Assembly (NCBI RefSeq): GCF_003932715.1
Contig: NZ_CP020700.1
Location: 1,572,501-1,636,500, forward strand
Length of the DNA: 64,000 nucleotides
Reading direction: 5' to 3'
Origin: Streptomyces tsukubensis
Lineage (GTDB): Bacteria; Actinomycetota; Actinomycetes; Streptomycetales; Streptomycetaceae
In this document: one piece after another, positions 42,174 through 50,208 of the stretch
Layout of the letters: each line of letters begins with the position of its first letter
Numbering within the stretch: the first letter of the stretch is position 1
Translations under genes and position numbers: made by a program
Notes under the pieces: model-generated
What the model was told of the DNA's origin: nothing
Database searches by the model: none
Seen by the model: only the letters and a program-made list of their open reading frames with translations

Positions 42174-42938
42174 ATGGATCTTGGACTGAAGGACCGTGTG
42201 TACATCGTCACCGGGGGCTCCCGGGGACTGGGCAATGCCTCCGCGCGGGCATTGGTCGCCGAGGGCGCGAAGGTCGTCGTCTCCGGGCGGGACGAGAAGA
42301 CCGTCCTGGGCGCAGCCGCCGAACTGGGGCCGGACGCGGTGGGCGTCGCCGTCGACAACGCCGACCCGGAGGGCGCGGAGCGGCTGCTGGCCGCGGCCCG
42401 GGCCCACTTCGGGCGGATCGACGGGGTGCTGATCAGCGTCGGTGGTCCGCCGCCGGGATCGGCCACGGACAATACGGATGAGCAGTGGCGTACGGCGTTC
42501 GAGACCGTGTTCCTCGGCGCGGTCAGACTGGCGCGGGCGGCCGTGGCGGCCCTCAACGACGGGGGAGACGGGGGCGTTGTCGGATTCGTCCTCTCCGCCT
42601 CCGCCCATGAGCCGGTCCCCGGCCTGACCATCTCCAACGGCCTGCGGCCCGGTCTCGCGGGCTTCGCGAAGTCCCTGGCGGACGAGGTCGGCCCGCGGGG
42701 GATCCGGGTCGTCGGCCTGCTGCCCGCGCGGATCGACACCGACCGGGTCCGTGAACTCGACGCGCTGACGGGCGACGCGGACACGGCACGGGAGGGCAAC
42801 GAAGCGCGCATTCCGCTGCGGAGGTACGGAACGCCGGAGGAGTTCGGCCGGGTGGCGGCGTTCGTGCTGTCGCCGGCGGCGTCGTACCTCACGGGCATCA
42901 TGATCCCGGTGGACGGCGGCACCCGCCGCGGCTTCTAG
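42174..42938 (+). CDS. SDR-fold protein lacking the usual Tyr-x3-Lys pair
   Basis: A 254-residue protein with intact cofactor motif TGGSRGLGNASA, SVGGPPPG in place of NNAG, and the PVDGGTRRGF C-terminus of classical SDRs. At the catalytic position, where YxxSK is expected, it reads ISNGLRPGLAGF, so Tyr is replaced by Ser and Lys by Arg. Proteins with this SNxLR pattern form a known SDR subgroup of unclear chemistry. Encoded 5 bases after the GH15 enzyme, so it may act on the same sugar or on a product; this is inference. Confidence 0.85.
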   Translation: MDLGLKDRVYIVTGGSRGLGNASARALVAEGAKVVVSGRDEKTVLGAAAELGPDAVGVAVDNADPEGAERLLAAARAHFGRIDGVLISVGGPPPGSATDNTDEQWRTAFETVFLGAVRLARAAVAALNDGGDGGVVGFVLSASAHEPVPGLTISNGLRPGLAGFAKSLADEVGPRGIRVVGLLPARIDTDRVRELDALTGDADTAREGNEARIPLRRYGTPEEFGRVAAFVLSPAASYLTGIMIPVDGGTRRGF

Positions 42939-43468
42939 CCTCCGGCGGTACGGGGTCGGGGGCGGCGCGCCCCGGCTACCCGCGGCGCCCGGGGCGGGCG
43001 GTGCGTGCCCGCGTCAGCCCCCGGCGCCCGGGTTCAGCGCCGCGCGGGCCGGGAGGCGCCGGGGCCGGAGCGGTCCGTGTCCGTGCCTCCGGGCCGCCCA
43101 GGAGCGGGCCGGGGCATGCCCGGGCGCGGGCGGCCCGTCACCAGGCCGTCCGCGAGTGGGGGCAGTAGCCCGTCCCGGAACCGGCCGGAAGAACCGGCGC
43201 CGATCGGGTGGCCGCCGCAGTCTCCGCACCGGCAGAGCGCAAGGCCAACGGCCGGGTACCGGAAGGGACCAGGGCGCGGACCCCGCTCCTCCCGCGCGCT
43301 CCGCGTGGCCCGGGGCGTCCCGGCTGCCCGCGGCAGAGCCCGGCGCGCCCGGGTTCACTGCCGCGCGCTGCGCGGGGCCGGGGCGCGTGATGGGGTGGGC
43401 GGTCCGGTTTCGGGCCGCCCACTCCGAGCGGGCCGGAGCGGTGGGTGCGCGGCCCCGGGCCCCGCCCG
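42939..43468. other. 530-base very GC-rich region without a supported gene; terminator hairpin at 43395-43422
   Basis: Open frames exist on both strands but none has a start signal, domain or normal amino-acid composition. Two related blocks occur (about 43019-43045 and 43339-43367, both CCCGGCGC..CCGGGTTCA then GCCGCGCG). GTGGGCGG (43395-43402) and CCGCCCAC (43415-43422) form a hairpin 47 bases past the amaP stop and may terminate the Asp23 operon. It might be decayed sequence. Confidence 0.5.
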
Positions 43469-44047
43469 TCAGGAGACCCGGCGCGGGCCGTGTTTGGCCG
43501 CCTGGAGGCGGCATTCCGTGGGGAGCACCGACAGGCCCGTGGAGGTCCGGGCATGCGCCACGGCCTGCGAGGTCAGGGTGTGCAGGGTACGGACGGGGGA
43601 CGCGTGCGGCTCCAGCAGCAGCCGGGCGCGCGCCTCCGGAGCGCCCTTGCGGCGCCGGAGCGTGATCCGGGCCCGCCGTACCCCTTCCAGCGACTCCGCC
43701 TCGGCCTCCATCGCGCCCTCCAGCGCCCGGCCGCGCAGCCGCGCGCCCTCGCCGTCACCGCCGTCGACCAGCAGCTCACCGAGCCGGGCGCGCCGCAGTT
43801 GGGCCAGCAGCAGCCAGAGTGCCAGGACGACCAGGACCGCGAGGGCCGCGATGACGACGGGCCACCACCAGCCCTCGGCCCGCCACCGCTCCCGGTCCGC
43901 CGTGCTCAGCAGCACATCGCCGGGGCCGTACCAGGGCCACCACGACGGTACGGAGAGCCCCGCGCCCGCCGCGAGCACCGCGCCGCCGACCGCCACCAGC
44001 ACCAGCCCGCCGACGCCGAGCGCCACCCGGTTCACGGTCCGCAGCAT
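43469..44047 (-). CDS. amaP: AmaP-type alkaline shock membrane anchor protein
   Basis: A 192-residue protein: MLRTVNRVALGVGG then a first helix (about 12-32), a Trp-rich outer loop (SWWPWYGPG, RAEGWWWP), a second helix (about 67-88) and a cytosolic domain (95-192) with an Asp23-like strand-helix-strand layout. In Staphylococcus AmaP anchors Asp23 to the membrane. Last gene of the operon, 7 bases after the DUF6286 gene. The ATG at 44047 has AGGCGG nearby. The C-terminus ends HGPRRVS. Confidence 0.85.
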   Translation of the reverse strand: MLRTVNRVALGVGGLVLVAVGGAVLAAGAGLSVPSWWPWYGPGDVLLSTADRERWRAEGWWWPVVIAALAVLVVLALWLLLAQLRRARLGELLVDGGDGEGARLRGRALEGAMEAEAESLEGVRRARITLRRRKGAPEARARLLLEPHASPVRTLHTLTSQAVAHARTSTGLSVLPTECRLQAAKHGPRRVS

Positions 44048-44054
44048 GGCCGCC

Positions 44055-44696
44055 TCACTTCTTCCCGCGGGGCGGCCGCACCACCCGTACCGACGGCACC
44101 GGCGGTTTCGCCAGGCCGAGTTCGCCGACGGCGTCCGCCAGCACGTTCTCCACATCGGCCCGGACGTCGTCGAGGGCGCGGAAATGGGAGCGGGCCCGTA
44201 CCGACGCCTTGCGGCGGCCCACCCGTACCCGTACGGACTCCACTCCGGCCACCTCCAGCACCCGGTCCCGCAGCACCAGGGCAGCCGCGTCACGCGTCAG
44301 CCCGGCCCTGACCGGCCCAGGCGCCCCGGGGTCCGCGTCGCGCCGCATGGGCAGCAGCTTCCGCAGACCGGGCGCGAGGGCCATGACGAGCAGCCAGATT
44401 CCGGCGGCGACGGCGACCGCGGCGCCCACGGTCACCCAGATGTCGTCGAGTCGGGTGTCCGCGAGACCGTCGGCGAGCGTCCGCCGCCAGGCCATGCCGG
44501 GACGGCCGGCCCGGACCGCCGCGACGTCGTAGAGCAGCAGCCCCGCGGCGCCGAGGACCACGAGGGCCGTGAGCGCTGCCGGGAGGCGCCGTACGGACCA
44601 GAACCGGCGGGCCCTGGCGGCGGGGGCACCCGGCGGGGGCGGGGATCCGGAGTCGGACACCGGGACCGGACCGGGTCCTGAGGCGTGCACGCTCAT
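44055..44696 (-). CDS. DUF6286-type membrane protein of the Asp23 operon
   Basis: A 213-residue protein with a disordered Pro/Ser start (1-30), two membrane helices (about 40-58 and 90-112) and a C-terminal domain (about 130-205) with VEVRVRVGRRKASVRARSHFRALDDVRADVENVL, an Asp23-like strand and amphipathic helix. Its ATG overlaps the stop of the preceding Asp23 gene (ATGA). Probably a second membrane anchor for Asp23 proteins. The name DUF6286 is from recollection of the family in Streptomyces; the topology is direct observation. Confidence 0.78.
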   Translation of the reverse strand: MSVHASGPGPVPVSDSGSPPPPGAPAARARRFWSVRRLPAALTALVVLGAAGLLLYDVAAVRAGRPGMAWRRTLADGLADTRLDDIWVTVGAAVAVAAGIWLLVMALAPGLRKLLPMRRDADPGAPGPVRAGLTRDAAALVLRDRVLEVAGVESVRVRVGRRKASVRARSHFRALDDVRADVENVLADAVGELGLAKPPVPSVRVVRPPRGKK

Positions 44697-45142
44697 CGGC
44701 TGACACGCTCCCCGCGCCCGTCCGTGCCGCGCGTGTGCGCCGACAGCAGCCGCTCCACCGATACCTCCACCTCGGGAACGTCCATTCCGGCCAGCGTGCT
44801 CACCCGTTCGACGACCCGGCGGCGCACGGCACCGCACCGGCGGCCGATGTCGGAGGGGTAGTCGAGGTCGAGACTGATGCGGACCCTCGCGCTGTCCTGG
44901 TGCACGACGACTCCGGCGTGCGGTGCGGATCCGCCCTCCGGTACCCGGCCGATCGCCTCGCGCGCTGCCTGTGCGGCGATCTTGGCGACGACCCGCTCGG
45001 CGATGACGGTGGCGCCCCGGTCGGCCGCGGCGATCCGCTCCGTACCGGAAATCCGCTCCGTACCGGAAATCCGGGAACTGACGGGGCCGTCGGGCCCCGA
45101 GGGGCCGCCGGGGCCGCCCCGCTCACCGGCCACCCGCGTCAC
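44693..45142 (-). CDS. Asp23/Gls24 family envelope stress protein (second copy)
   Basis: A 149-residue cytosolic protein. After a Gly/Pro-rich start it contains a tandem six-residue duplication, ISGTERISGTER (18 bp repeated at about 45043-45078). The Asp23 core follows: TVIAERVVAKIAAQAAREA, ARVRISLDLDYPSDIGRRC, VRRRVVERVSTLAGMDVPEVEVSVERL. Strongly diverged from the first copy. Starts with GTG overlapping the upstream small-gene stop (GTGA), and its stop overlaps the next ATG (ATGA). Confidence 0.85.
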   Translation of the reverse strand: MTRVAGERGGPGGPSGPDGPVSSRISGTERISGTERIAAADRGATVIAERVVAKIAAQAAREAIGRVPEGGSAPHAGVVVHQDSARVRISLDLDYPSDIGRRCGAVRRRVVERVSTLAGMDVPEVEVSVERLLSAHTRGTDGRGERVSR

Positions 45143-45333
45143 CGCGTCCGGTCGCCGCGCTCACGGCCCCGGAAGAAGTCGCCGGGTTCGAGATCACCGT
45201 CGAGGAAGCGGCCCGCCACAAAGCCGACCGCCCCGAGCGCGGCCACGAGCAGAAACGCCCCGAAGCCACCGAAGTACCCGGCGAAGCCGAGTGCCATGCC
45301 GGCCAGCAGGCCGACCGCGGACATGCTCATCAT
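45139..45333 (-). CDS. Small two-helix membrane protein of the Asp23 operon
   Basis: A 64-residue hydrophobic protein (residues 1-42: GLLAGMALGFAGYFGGFGAF and LLVAALGAVGFVAGRFL) with a charged tail (DGDLEPGDFFRGRERGDRTR). Resembles the DUF2273-like small proteins found in Asp23 loci of Firmicutes. AAGGAG lies 3, 6 and 12 bases before three in-frame ATGs (45333, 45330, 45324); the second has the best spacing. Its stop overlaps the next gene's GTG. Confidence 0.8.
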   Translation of the reverse strand: MMSMSAVGLLAGMALGFAGYFGGFGAFLLVAALGAVGFVAGRFLDGDLEPGDFFRGRERGDRTR

Positions 45334-45436
45334 GAGCTCCTTCGTCTCCGACTTGCCGTTACCGAAGCCCGTTCACCGAGGGCCCGCCCGTACCGCCCCG
45401 GAAACGGGTAACGGGAAACGGAACGGGAGGCCGTGG

Positions 45437-45907
45437 CTACTGAAGCCGCGATTCCGGCTCCTCGTCCTCCTCGTCGGGGAGCTTCACATCGCTGACGGCG
45501 ATATTGACCTCGACGACTTCGAGGCTCGTCATCCGCTCCACCGCCGAGATCACGTTCTCCCGCACCGCCCGGGCGACATCGGAGATCGACACGCCGTAAT
45601 CGACCACGATCTCCAGGTCGAGCGCCGTCTGCACCTCGCCGACCTCGGCCTTCACCCCACGGCTGACACTGGCCTTGCCACCGCCCGGCACCCGGTCGCG
45701 GACCGCGCCGAAGGTACGGGAGAGGCCGCTGCCCATGGCATGGACGCCGACCACATCGCGCGCCGCGAGCCCCGCGATCTTCTCGACGACACCGTCCGCG
45801 ATGGTGGTACGGCCCCGGGACCCGGGGTCGCCACCGCCGCGCTTGGTGACGGACGTCCTCCTCGGCTCGCCGCCCGAGCCGACTCCGGTGCTGGCGGTGT
45901 CACTCAT
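45437..45907 (-). CDS. Asp23/Gls24 family envelope stress protein (first copy)
   Basis: A 156-residue cytosolic protein, the most typical Asp23 here: RTTIADGVVEKIAGLAARDV, GVHAMGSGLSRTFGAVRDR, a strand VQTALDLEIVVDYGVSISDV, ARAVRENVISAVERMTSLEV and NIAVSDVKLPDEEDEE. In Firmicutes this is one of the most abundant stress proteins, held at the membrane by AmaP. The ATG at 45907 has AAGGA 8 bases upstream. First gene of the operon, separated by 103 bases from the next, so extra regulation is possible. Divergent from the P10-like gene. Confidence 0.92.
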   Translation of the reverse strand: MSDTASTGVGSGGEPRRTSVTKRGGGDPGSRGRTTIADGVVEKIAGLAARDVVGVHAMGSGLSRTFGAVRDRVPGGGKASVSRGVKAEVGEVQTALDLEIVVDYGVSISDVARAVRENVISAVERMTSLEVVEVNIAVSDVKLPDEEDEEPESRLQ

Positions 45908-46097
45908 GCCGGTGTCCTTTCCAGGCCTCTGCTCACGGCCCTGCTGACGGCCCTGCTGACAGTGCCGGGCGCCACGGGCGGCGGCCGGTGTGCCGCCTTG
46001 CGCGACCCGGCCGCATCCGCCTGATGAATGCACCCTTTCGCCCCACATTAAGGGGAAATGCAGTGTCTTGCGTCGGGGAGTACGGCAGGCTGGGGTC

Positions 46098-46811
46098 ATG
46101 ACCACTGCTGACGCGGTACGGGAGCGGCTCGCCCCCGGCAGGCTGCTGCCGCTGGGCCCCGCCGAGGACGGCGCCTGGCTGACGGAGCGGGCCGCCCGGG
46201 CGGTGCTGCGCCGGGCGGCGGACCCGATCGCGGGGGTACGGCTGATCGGGTCGCGCCGGGGTGTTCCGGGGGTACGGCTGGCCCTGGACGATCCCGAGTC
46301 GGCGGCCGTCTCCCCCGTACCGCCGCCGCCCGGGGCACTGCCGCACGGACCGCTGAGGATCACCGGGGAGGTCGCGGTGGAGCGGGCGGCACTGGCCCGC
46401 GCACCGCTGCCCGAACTGGCGTCGGAGCTGCGCGGCGCCCTGCTCACCGCGGCGGAGGAGACGCTGGGTCTGGTCGTGGCCGGGGCCGACCTCCGGATGG
46501 CACAACTGCTCGACACGGCGGCGGATCCGGCGGAGTCGAACGAAGCGGCGCCGCCGTCCACGGTGCCCGCCGACGGGCCGGTGGCCGAGGCGGTCGCGGG
46601 CGTGGAGGGGGTCGCCGGGCTGACGGGCACCCTGGGCCGTCCGGTGCACCGGACGGAGAACCGGGTGCGGGTGGAGTTCGCGGTGGCCGCCGGTCACCGC
46701 CCCCTGACGGTCGTCCGAGCGGTCCGCGCGGCAGTGGCCCCCCTGGTCGCGGGCATCCCGGTAGCCGTGCTGGTCACGGAGGTCCGTACGGCGGGCGGGC
46801 CGGACGGCTGA
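46098..46811 (+). CDS. Asp23-locus associated protein (annotated elsewhere as nucleopolyhedrovirus P10 family)
   Basis: A 237-residue soluble Ala/Leu-rich protein. Two segments look like Asp23 modules: LRITGEVAVERAALARAPLP with the following helix (about 93-145), and NRVRVEFAVAAGHRPLTVVR with AVLVTEV (about 195-230). The viral P10 name attached to homologues is surely an annotation artefact. Divergent from asp23; CAGGCT ends 6 bases before the ATG, so it may be leaderless. The role is unknown, but position and fold suggest that it works with the Asp23 system. Confidence 0.68.
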   Translation: MTTADAVRERLAPGRLLPLGPAEDGAWLTERAARAVLRRAADPIAGVRLIGSRRGVPGVRLALDDPESAAVSPVPPPPGALPHGPLRITGEVAVERAALARAPLPELASELRGALLTAAEETLGLVVAGADLRMAQLLDTAADPAESNEAAPPSTVPADGPVAEAVAGVEGVAGLTGTLGRPVHRTENRVRVEFAVAAGHRPLTVVRAVRAAVAPLVAGIPVAVLVTEVRTAGGPDG

Positions 46812-46860
46812 GGGCCCGGCACCCCCGGCGAGTGCCGGCGGCCGGGCCCGGACCGCACCG

Positions 46861-47676
46861 TCAGTCGCCGAGGCCCGCCAAGTCCCGCAGCCGGCGGGCC
46901 TGCGCCGCGCGTTCGGCGGTGCGCTGCTCTTCGTACGAGCGGGTGACCGCGCCCTGGAGCAGCGCCTTCGTCTCGACGACCGCATCCCGTGGACCGGCGA
47001 GCAGGGCGGTCGTCAGATCGGCGACCGCCGAGTCGAGTTCGGCTCCTGGCACGACCAGATTGGCCAAGCCGGTGCGTTCGGCCTCCTCCGCATGGACGAA
47101 GCGGCCGGTGACGCAGATCTCCAGGGCACGGGCATAGCCGACCAGGGAGACCAAGGGGTGGGTGCCGGTGAGATCGGGCACCAGCCCGAGACCGGTCTCG
47201 CGCATGGCGAACTGGGCGTCCTCCGCGACGATCCGCAGATCGCAGGCGAGGGCGAGCTGGAAACCCGCACCGACGGCATGCCCCTGCACCGCGGCGACCG
47301 AGATCAGATCGGGCCGCCGCCACCAGGTGAACGCCTCCTGGTACTCGGCGATCACGGCGTCCAGCGCGGCATCGTCACTGCGCGCCAGGTCCAGGAAGGA
47401 CGGCTCGCCTTCGAAGCCCTCGGGCGTGAACGCCTGCCGGTCGAGCCCCGCGGAGAAGGACCGGCCCTCGGCGCGCAGCACCACGATCCGGACCGCACCC
47501 GGCAGGGACCGTCCGGCCTGCGCCAGCGCCCGCCACATGGCGGGCGACTGGGCGTTCCGCTTCTCCGGGCGCACCAGTGCGACCGTGGCCACCGGGCCCT
47601 CGATGGTGAGCCGGACACCGTCCTGCTCCAGCACGGTGTCGCGGGCAGGCCGGTGCACGGCTTCCGGCGTGGTCAT
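46861..47676 (-). CDS. Enoyl-CoA hydratase/isomerase family protein
   Basis: A 271-residue crotonase-fold enzyme. N-terminal strands VATVALVRPEKRNAQ are followed by the oxyanion-hole segments VLRAEGRSFSAGLD and VQGHAVGAGFQLALACDLRI. The catalytic Glu region reads AMRETGLGLVPDLTGTHPL; the classical second Glu of hydratases is not obvious at the Thr/Gly position, so it may be another crotonase activity. Standing alone. Likely role in acyl-CoA catabolism, substrate unknown. Confidence 0.88.
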   Translation of the reverse strand: MTTPEAVHRPARDTVLEQDGVRLTIEGPVATVALVRPEKRNAQSPAMWRALAQAGRSLPGAVRIVVLRAEGRSFSAGLDRQAFTPEGFEGEPSFLDLARSDDAALDAVIAEYQEAFTWWRRPDLISVAAVQGHAVGAGFQLALACDLRIVAEDAQFAMRETGLGLVPDLTGTHPLVSLVGYARALEICVTGRFVHAEEAERTGLANLVVPGAELDSAVADLTTALLAGPRDAVVETKALLQGAVTRSYEEQRTAERAAQARRLRDLAGLGD

Positions 47677-47912
47677 GGGAGCCTCCGGTCGGGGTGGGGC
47701 ACGGTGCAGCCCACGCTAGACCAAGCGACTGCACAGTAACCACCCCGGCCGAACGGCGAATCCGGCCGGACAAACACCGTGCCGACACCGTGCCGACCGG
47801 GATACCGGACCCCGGCCGACTCCGGCCCGCTCACCAGCAGCGGGCCCATGACCTGCGCTCGCGCGGTGCGAGGGGGAAAGAAGACGCATCGGCGCACCGG
47901 CGCCGCGGCGCG

Positions 47913-48134
47913 TCAGGCCGAAGCGGCCTTCTTGCCCCGGGTCGCCCCGCCGCGTCCGCGCAGCGTGACTCCGGACTCACTCAGCATCCGATGGACGAAT
48001 CCGTAGGAGCGGCCGGTCTCTTCGGCCAGCGCCCGGATACTCGCACCGGAGTCGTACTTCTTCTTCAGGTCTGCCGCGAGCTTGTCGCGCGCGGCGCCGG
48101 TCACCCGGCTGCCCTTCTTCAGAGTCTCGGCCAC
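47913..48134 (-). CDS. gbn: Gbn, GATC-binding nucleoid-associated protein
   Basis: A 73-residue basic DNA-binding protein: MAETLKKGSRVTGAARDKL, then a helix-turn-helix (YDSGASIRALAEETGRSYGFVHRML, about 27-52) and a basic tail GRGGATRGKKAASA. Length and sequence match the S. coelicolor protein SCO1839 (Gbn), described as a nucleoid-associated protein that binds GATC-containing DNA and affects development. The GTG at 48134 has GGAGG 7 bases upstream, giving exactly 73 residues. The 390-base upstream region has several GATC sites and an 11-bp inverted repeat, so autoregulation is plausible. Confidence 0.85.
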   Translation of the reverse strand: MAETLKKGSRVTGAARDKLAADLKKKYDSGASIRALAEETGRSYGFVHRMLSESGVTLRGRGGATRGKKAASA

Positions 48135-48524
48135 CCGTGCCTCCTCATGGGAAGTGCGCTCTGGACTTCTCATGATCACCCCTTGCAGGCTTCCTGGCCA
48201 CCCATTCGGCAAGGTCCATGAGACGAGCTTTGCCGTGCAAAGCCGCGTCCAGCCGCTCGGAACCATGGATTCCACACTCTCCGGAACCGGGCCCGGAAGC
48301 TCTGATTCCGGAGAGTTGGCAGGTCAGAACGGTCGACCGGGGAGGAGCGCTGTTCCGGGAACACGCGGGAGGAAAAAACCGCTCCCCCGCCAGCAACCAC
48401 ACCGGGGTACCAGAGCGTCTCACTCAGATGACGGATCACCTGTGGGCCGAATGATCCCTACGGAAGTGATCACCGACGGCGTTCCGGGCGGGCGCGGCCC
48501 GCCCCGGACGCCTCCGCCGGGGGC
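48135..48524 (-). promoter_or_regulatory. gbn upstream region: inverted repeat and GATC cluster
   Basis: A 390-base gene-free interval between the convergently placed ABC-F stop and the gbn start (both minus strand). It contains a perfect inverted repeat ACTCTCCGGAA/TTCCGGAGAGT (48276-48286 and 48306-48316) and GATC sites at 48174, 48434, 48453 and 48468, three of them within 38 bases. No gene was found in it. Confidence 0.5.
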
Positions 48525-50123
48525 TCAGGCGAGCGCCACCAGATCCGCGTAGTCGGCACCCCACAGGTCCTCGACGCCGTCGGGCAGCAGGATGATCCGC
48601 TCCGGCTGGAGCGCCTCCACCGCGCCCTCGTCGTGCGTCACCAGGACGACCGCGCCCTTGTAGGTCCGCAGCGCCCCGAGGATCTCCTCGCGACTGGCCG
48701 GGTCGAGGTTGTTGGTGGGCTCGTCGAGGAGCAGCACATTGGCCGATGAGACCACCAGGGTGGCCAGCGCCAGCCGGGTCTTCTCACCGCCGGAAAGCAC
48801 CCCCGCCGGCTTGTCGACGTCGTCGCCGGAGAACAGGAACGAGCCCAGGGTCTTGCGGACCTCGACCAGGTCGAGATCGGGCGCGGAGGAGCGCATGTTC
48901 TCCAGGACCGTACGGTCGGGGTCCAGGGTCTCGTGCTCCTGGGCGTAGTACCCCAGCTTCATACCGTGGCCGGGGGTGACCTCGCCGGTGTCGGCCTGCT
49001 CGACCCCGGCGAGCAGGCGCAGGAGCGTGGTCTTGCCCGCGCCGTTGAGGCCGAGGATGACGACCCGGGAGCCCTTGTCGATCGCGAGGTCGACGTCGGT
49101 GAAGATCTCCAGGGAGCCGTAGGACTTGGACAGGCCCTCGGCCCGCAGCGGGGTCTTGCCGCAGGGCGCCGGCTCGGGGAAGCGGAGCTTGGCCACCTTG
49201 TCGGCGACGCGGGCGTCCTCCAGCCCCGCCAGCAGCCGCTCGGCGCGCCGGGCCATGTTCTGCGCGGCGACCGTCTTGGTGGCCTTGGCGCGCATCTTGT
49301 CGGCCTGGGCGTTCAGCGCGGCGGCCTTCTTCTCGGCGTTCTGGCGCTCCCGCTTGCGGCGCTTCTCGTCGGCCTCGCGCTGCTGCTGGTAGAGCTTCCA
49401 GCCCATGTTGTAGACGTCGATGGTGGCGCGGTTGGCATCGAGGTAGAAGACCTTGTTGACGACCGTCTCGACCAGGTCGACGTCGTGGGAGATCACGATG
49501 AAGCCGCCGCGGTAGGTCTTCAGGTAGTCGCGCAGCCAGACGATGGAGTCGGCGTCGAGATGGTTGGTCGGCTCGTCGAGGAGGAGGGTGTCGGCGTCCG
49601 AGAAGAGGATCCGGGCCAGCTCGACCCGGCGGCGCTGACCGCCGGAGAGGGTGTGCAGCGGCTGGCCGAGCACCCGGTCGGGCAGGCCGAGCGCGGAGGC
49701 GATGGTCGCGGCCTCGGCCTCGGCGGCGTACCCGCCCTTGGTGAGGAACTCGGTCTCCAGGCGCTCGTACTTCTTCATCGCCTTCTCGCGGGTGGCGCCC
49801 TTGCCGTTCGCCATCCGGTCCTCGTTCTCGCGCATCCGCCGCAGCACGGTGTCCAGCTCGCGGGCGGAGAGGATGCGGTCGCGGGCGAGGATGTCGAGAT
49901 CGCCGGTGCGCGGGTCCTGCGGGAGATAGCCGACCTCGCCGGAGCGGGCGATGGTGCCGCCGGCGGGGACGCCCTCGCCCGCGAGGCATTTGGTGAGGGT
50001 GGTCTTCCCGGCGCCGTTCCGGCCGACGAGGCCGATGCGGTCGCCCTTGGCGACGCGGAACGTGGCGGACTCGATGAGGATGCGGGCGCCGGCGCGCAAC
50101 TCGATGCCGGAAGCGGTGATCAC
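48525..50123 (-). CDS. ABC-F family ATP-binding protein
   Basis: A 532-residue protein with two ABC domains and no membrane part, so a ribosome-associated translation factor or antibiotic-resistance-type ABC-F. Domain 1: GRNGAGKTT, LSGGQRRRVELAR, LLLDEPTNHLDADS. Domain 2: GLNGAGKTT, LSGGEKTRLALA, LLLDEPTNNLDPAS. The charged interdomain linker (DEKRRKRERQNAEKKAAALN, about 240-300) is the P-site tRNA interaction motif region. The GTG at 50123 has GGAG 7 bases before it. A 7-codon upstream ORF lies 61 bases ahead. Confidence 0.93.
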   Translation of the reverse strand: MITASGIELRAGARILIESATFRVAKGDRIGLVGRNGAGKTTLTKCLAGEGVPAGGTIARSGEVGYLPQDPRTGDLDILARDRILSARELDTVLRRMRENEDRMANGKGATREKAMKKYERLETEFLTKGGYAAEAEAATIASALGLPDRVLGQPLHTLSGGQRRRVELARILFSDADTLLLDEPTNHLDADSIVWLRDYLKTYRGGFIVISHDVDLVETVVNKVFYLDANRATIDVYNMGWKLYQQQREADEKRRKRERQNAEKKAAALNAQADKMRAKATKTVAAQNMARRAERLLAGLEDARVADKVAKLRFPEPAPCGKTPLRAEGLSKSYGSLEIFTDVDLAIDKGSRVVILGLNGAGKTTLLRLLAGVEQADTGEVTPGHGMKLGYYAQEHETLDPDRTVLENMRSSAPDLDLVEVRKTLGSFLFSGDDVDKPAGVLSGGEKTRLALATLVVSSANVLLLDEPTNNLDPASREEILGALRTYKGAVVLVTHDEGAVEALQPERIILLPDGVEDLWGADYADLVALA

Positions 50124-50184
50124 GGACAGACTCCAGAAACAGGCGGTATGGACGGCGGGAGGGTGGGCGTGTCTGCTACGCCGT

Positions 50185-50208
50185 CTATTGCGCGAGGAGA
50201 ATGGCCAT
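50185..50208 (-). CDS. Seven-codon upstream ORF (MAILLAQ) of the ABC-F gene
   Basis: ATG at 50208 to TAG at 50185 encodes MAILLAQ. TAAACT (50220-50215) ends 6 bases before the ATG, so the mRNA would start at this ORF. ABC-F genes are often controlled by ribosome stalling on short leader peptides; this is inference by analogy. Confidence 0.45.
   Translation of the reverse strand: MAILLAQ

Noticed and set aside
43019..43380. GGGTTCA motifs resembling a tRNA T-arm
   Set aside because: No acceptor stem, D-arm or anticodon arm at suitable distances; the motif is part of a duplicated GC-rich block.
43014..43514. 166-codon minus-strand frame in the gap after the Asp23 operon
   Set aside because: No start signal, Pro/Arg/Ala-rich composition and overlap with the amaP 3' end; not supported as a gene.
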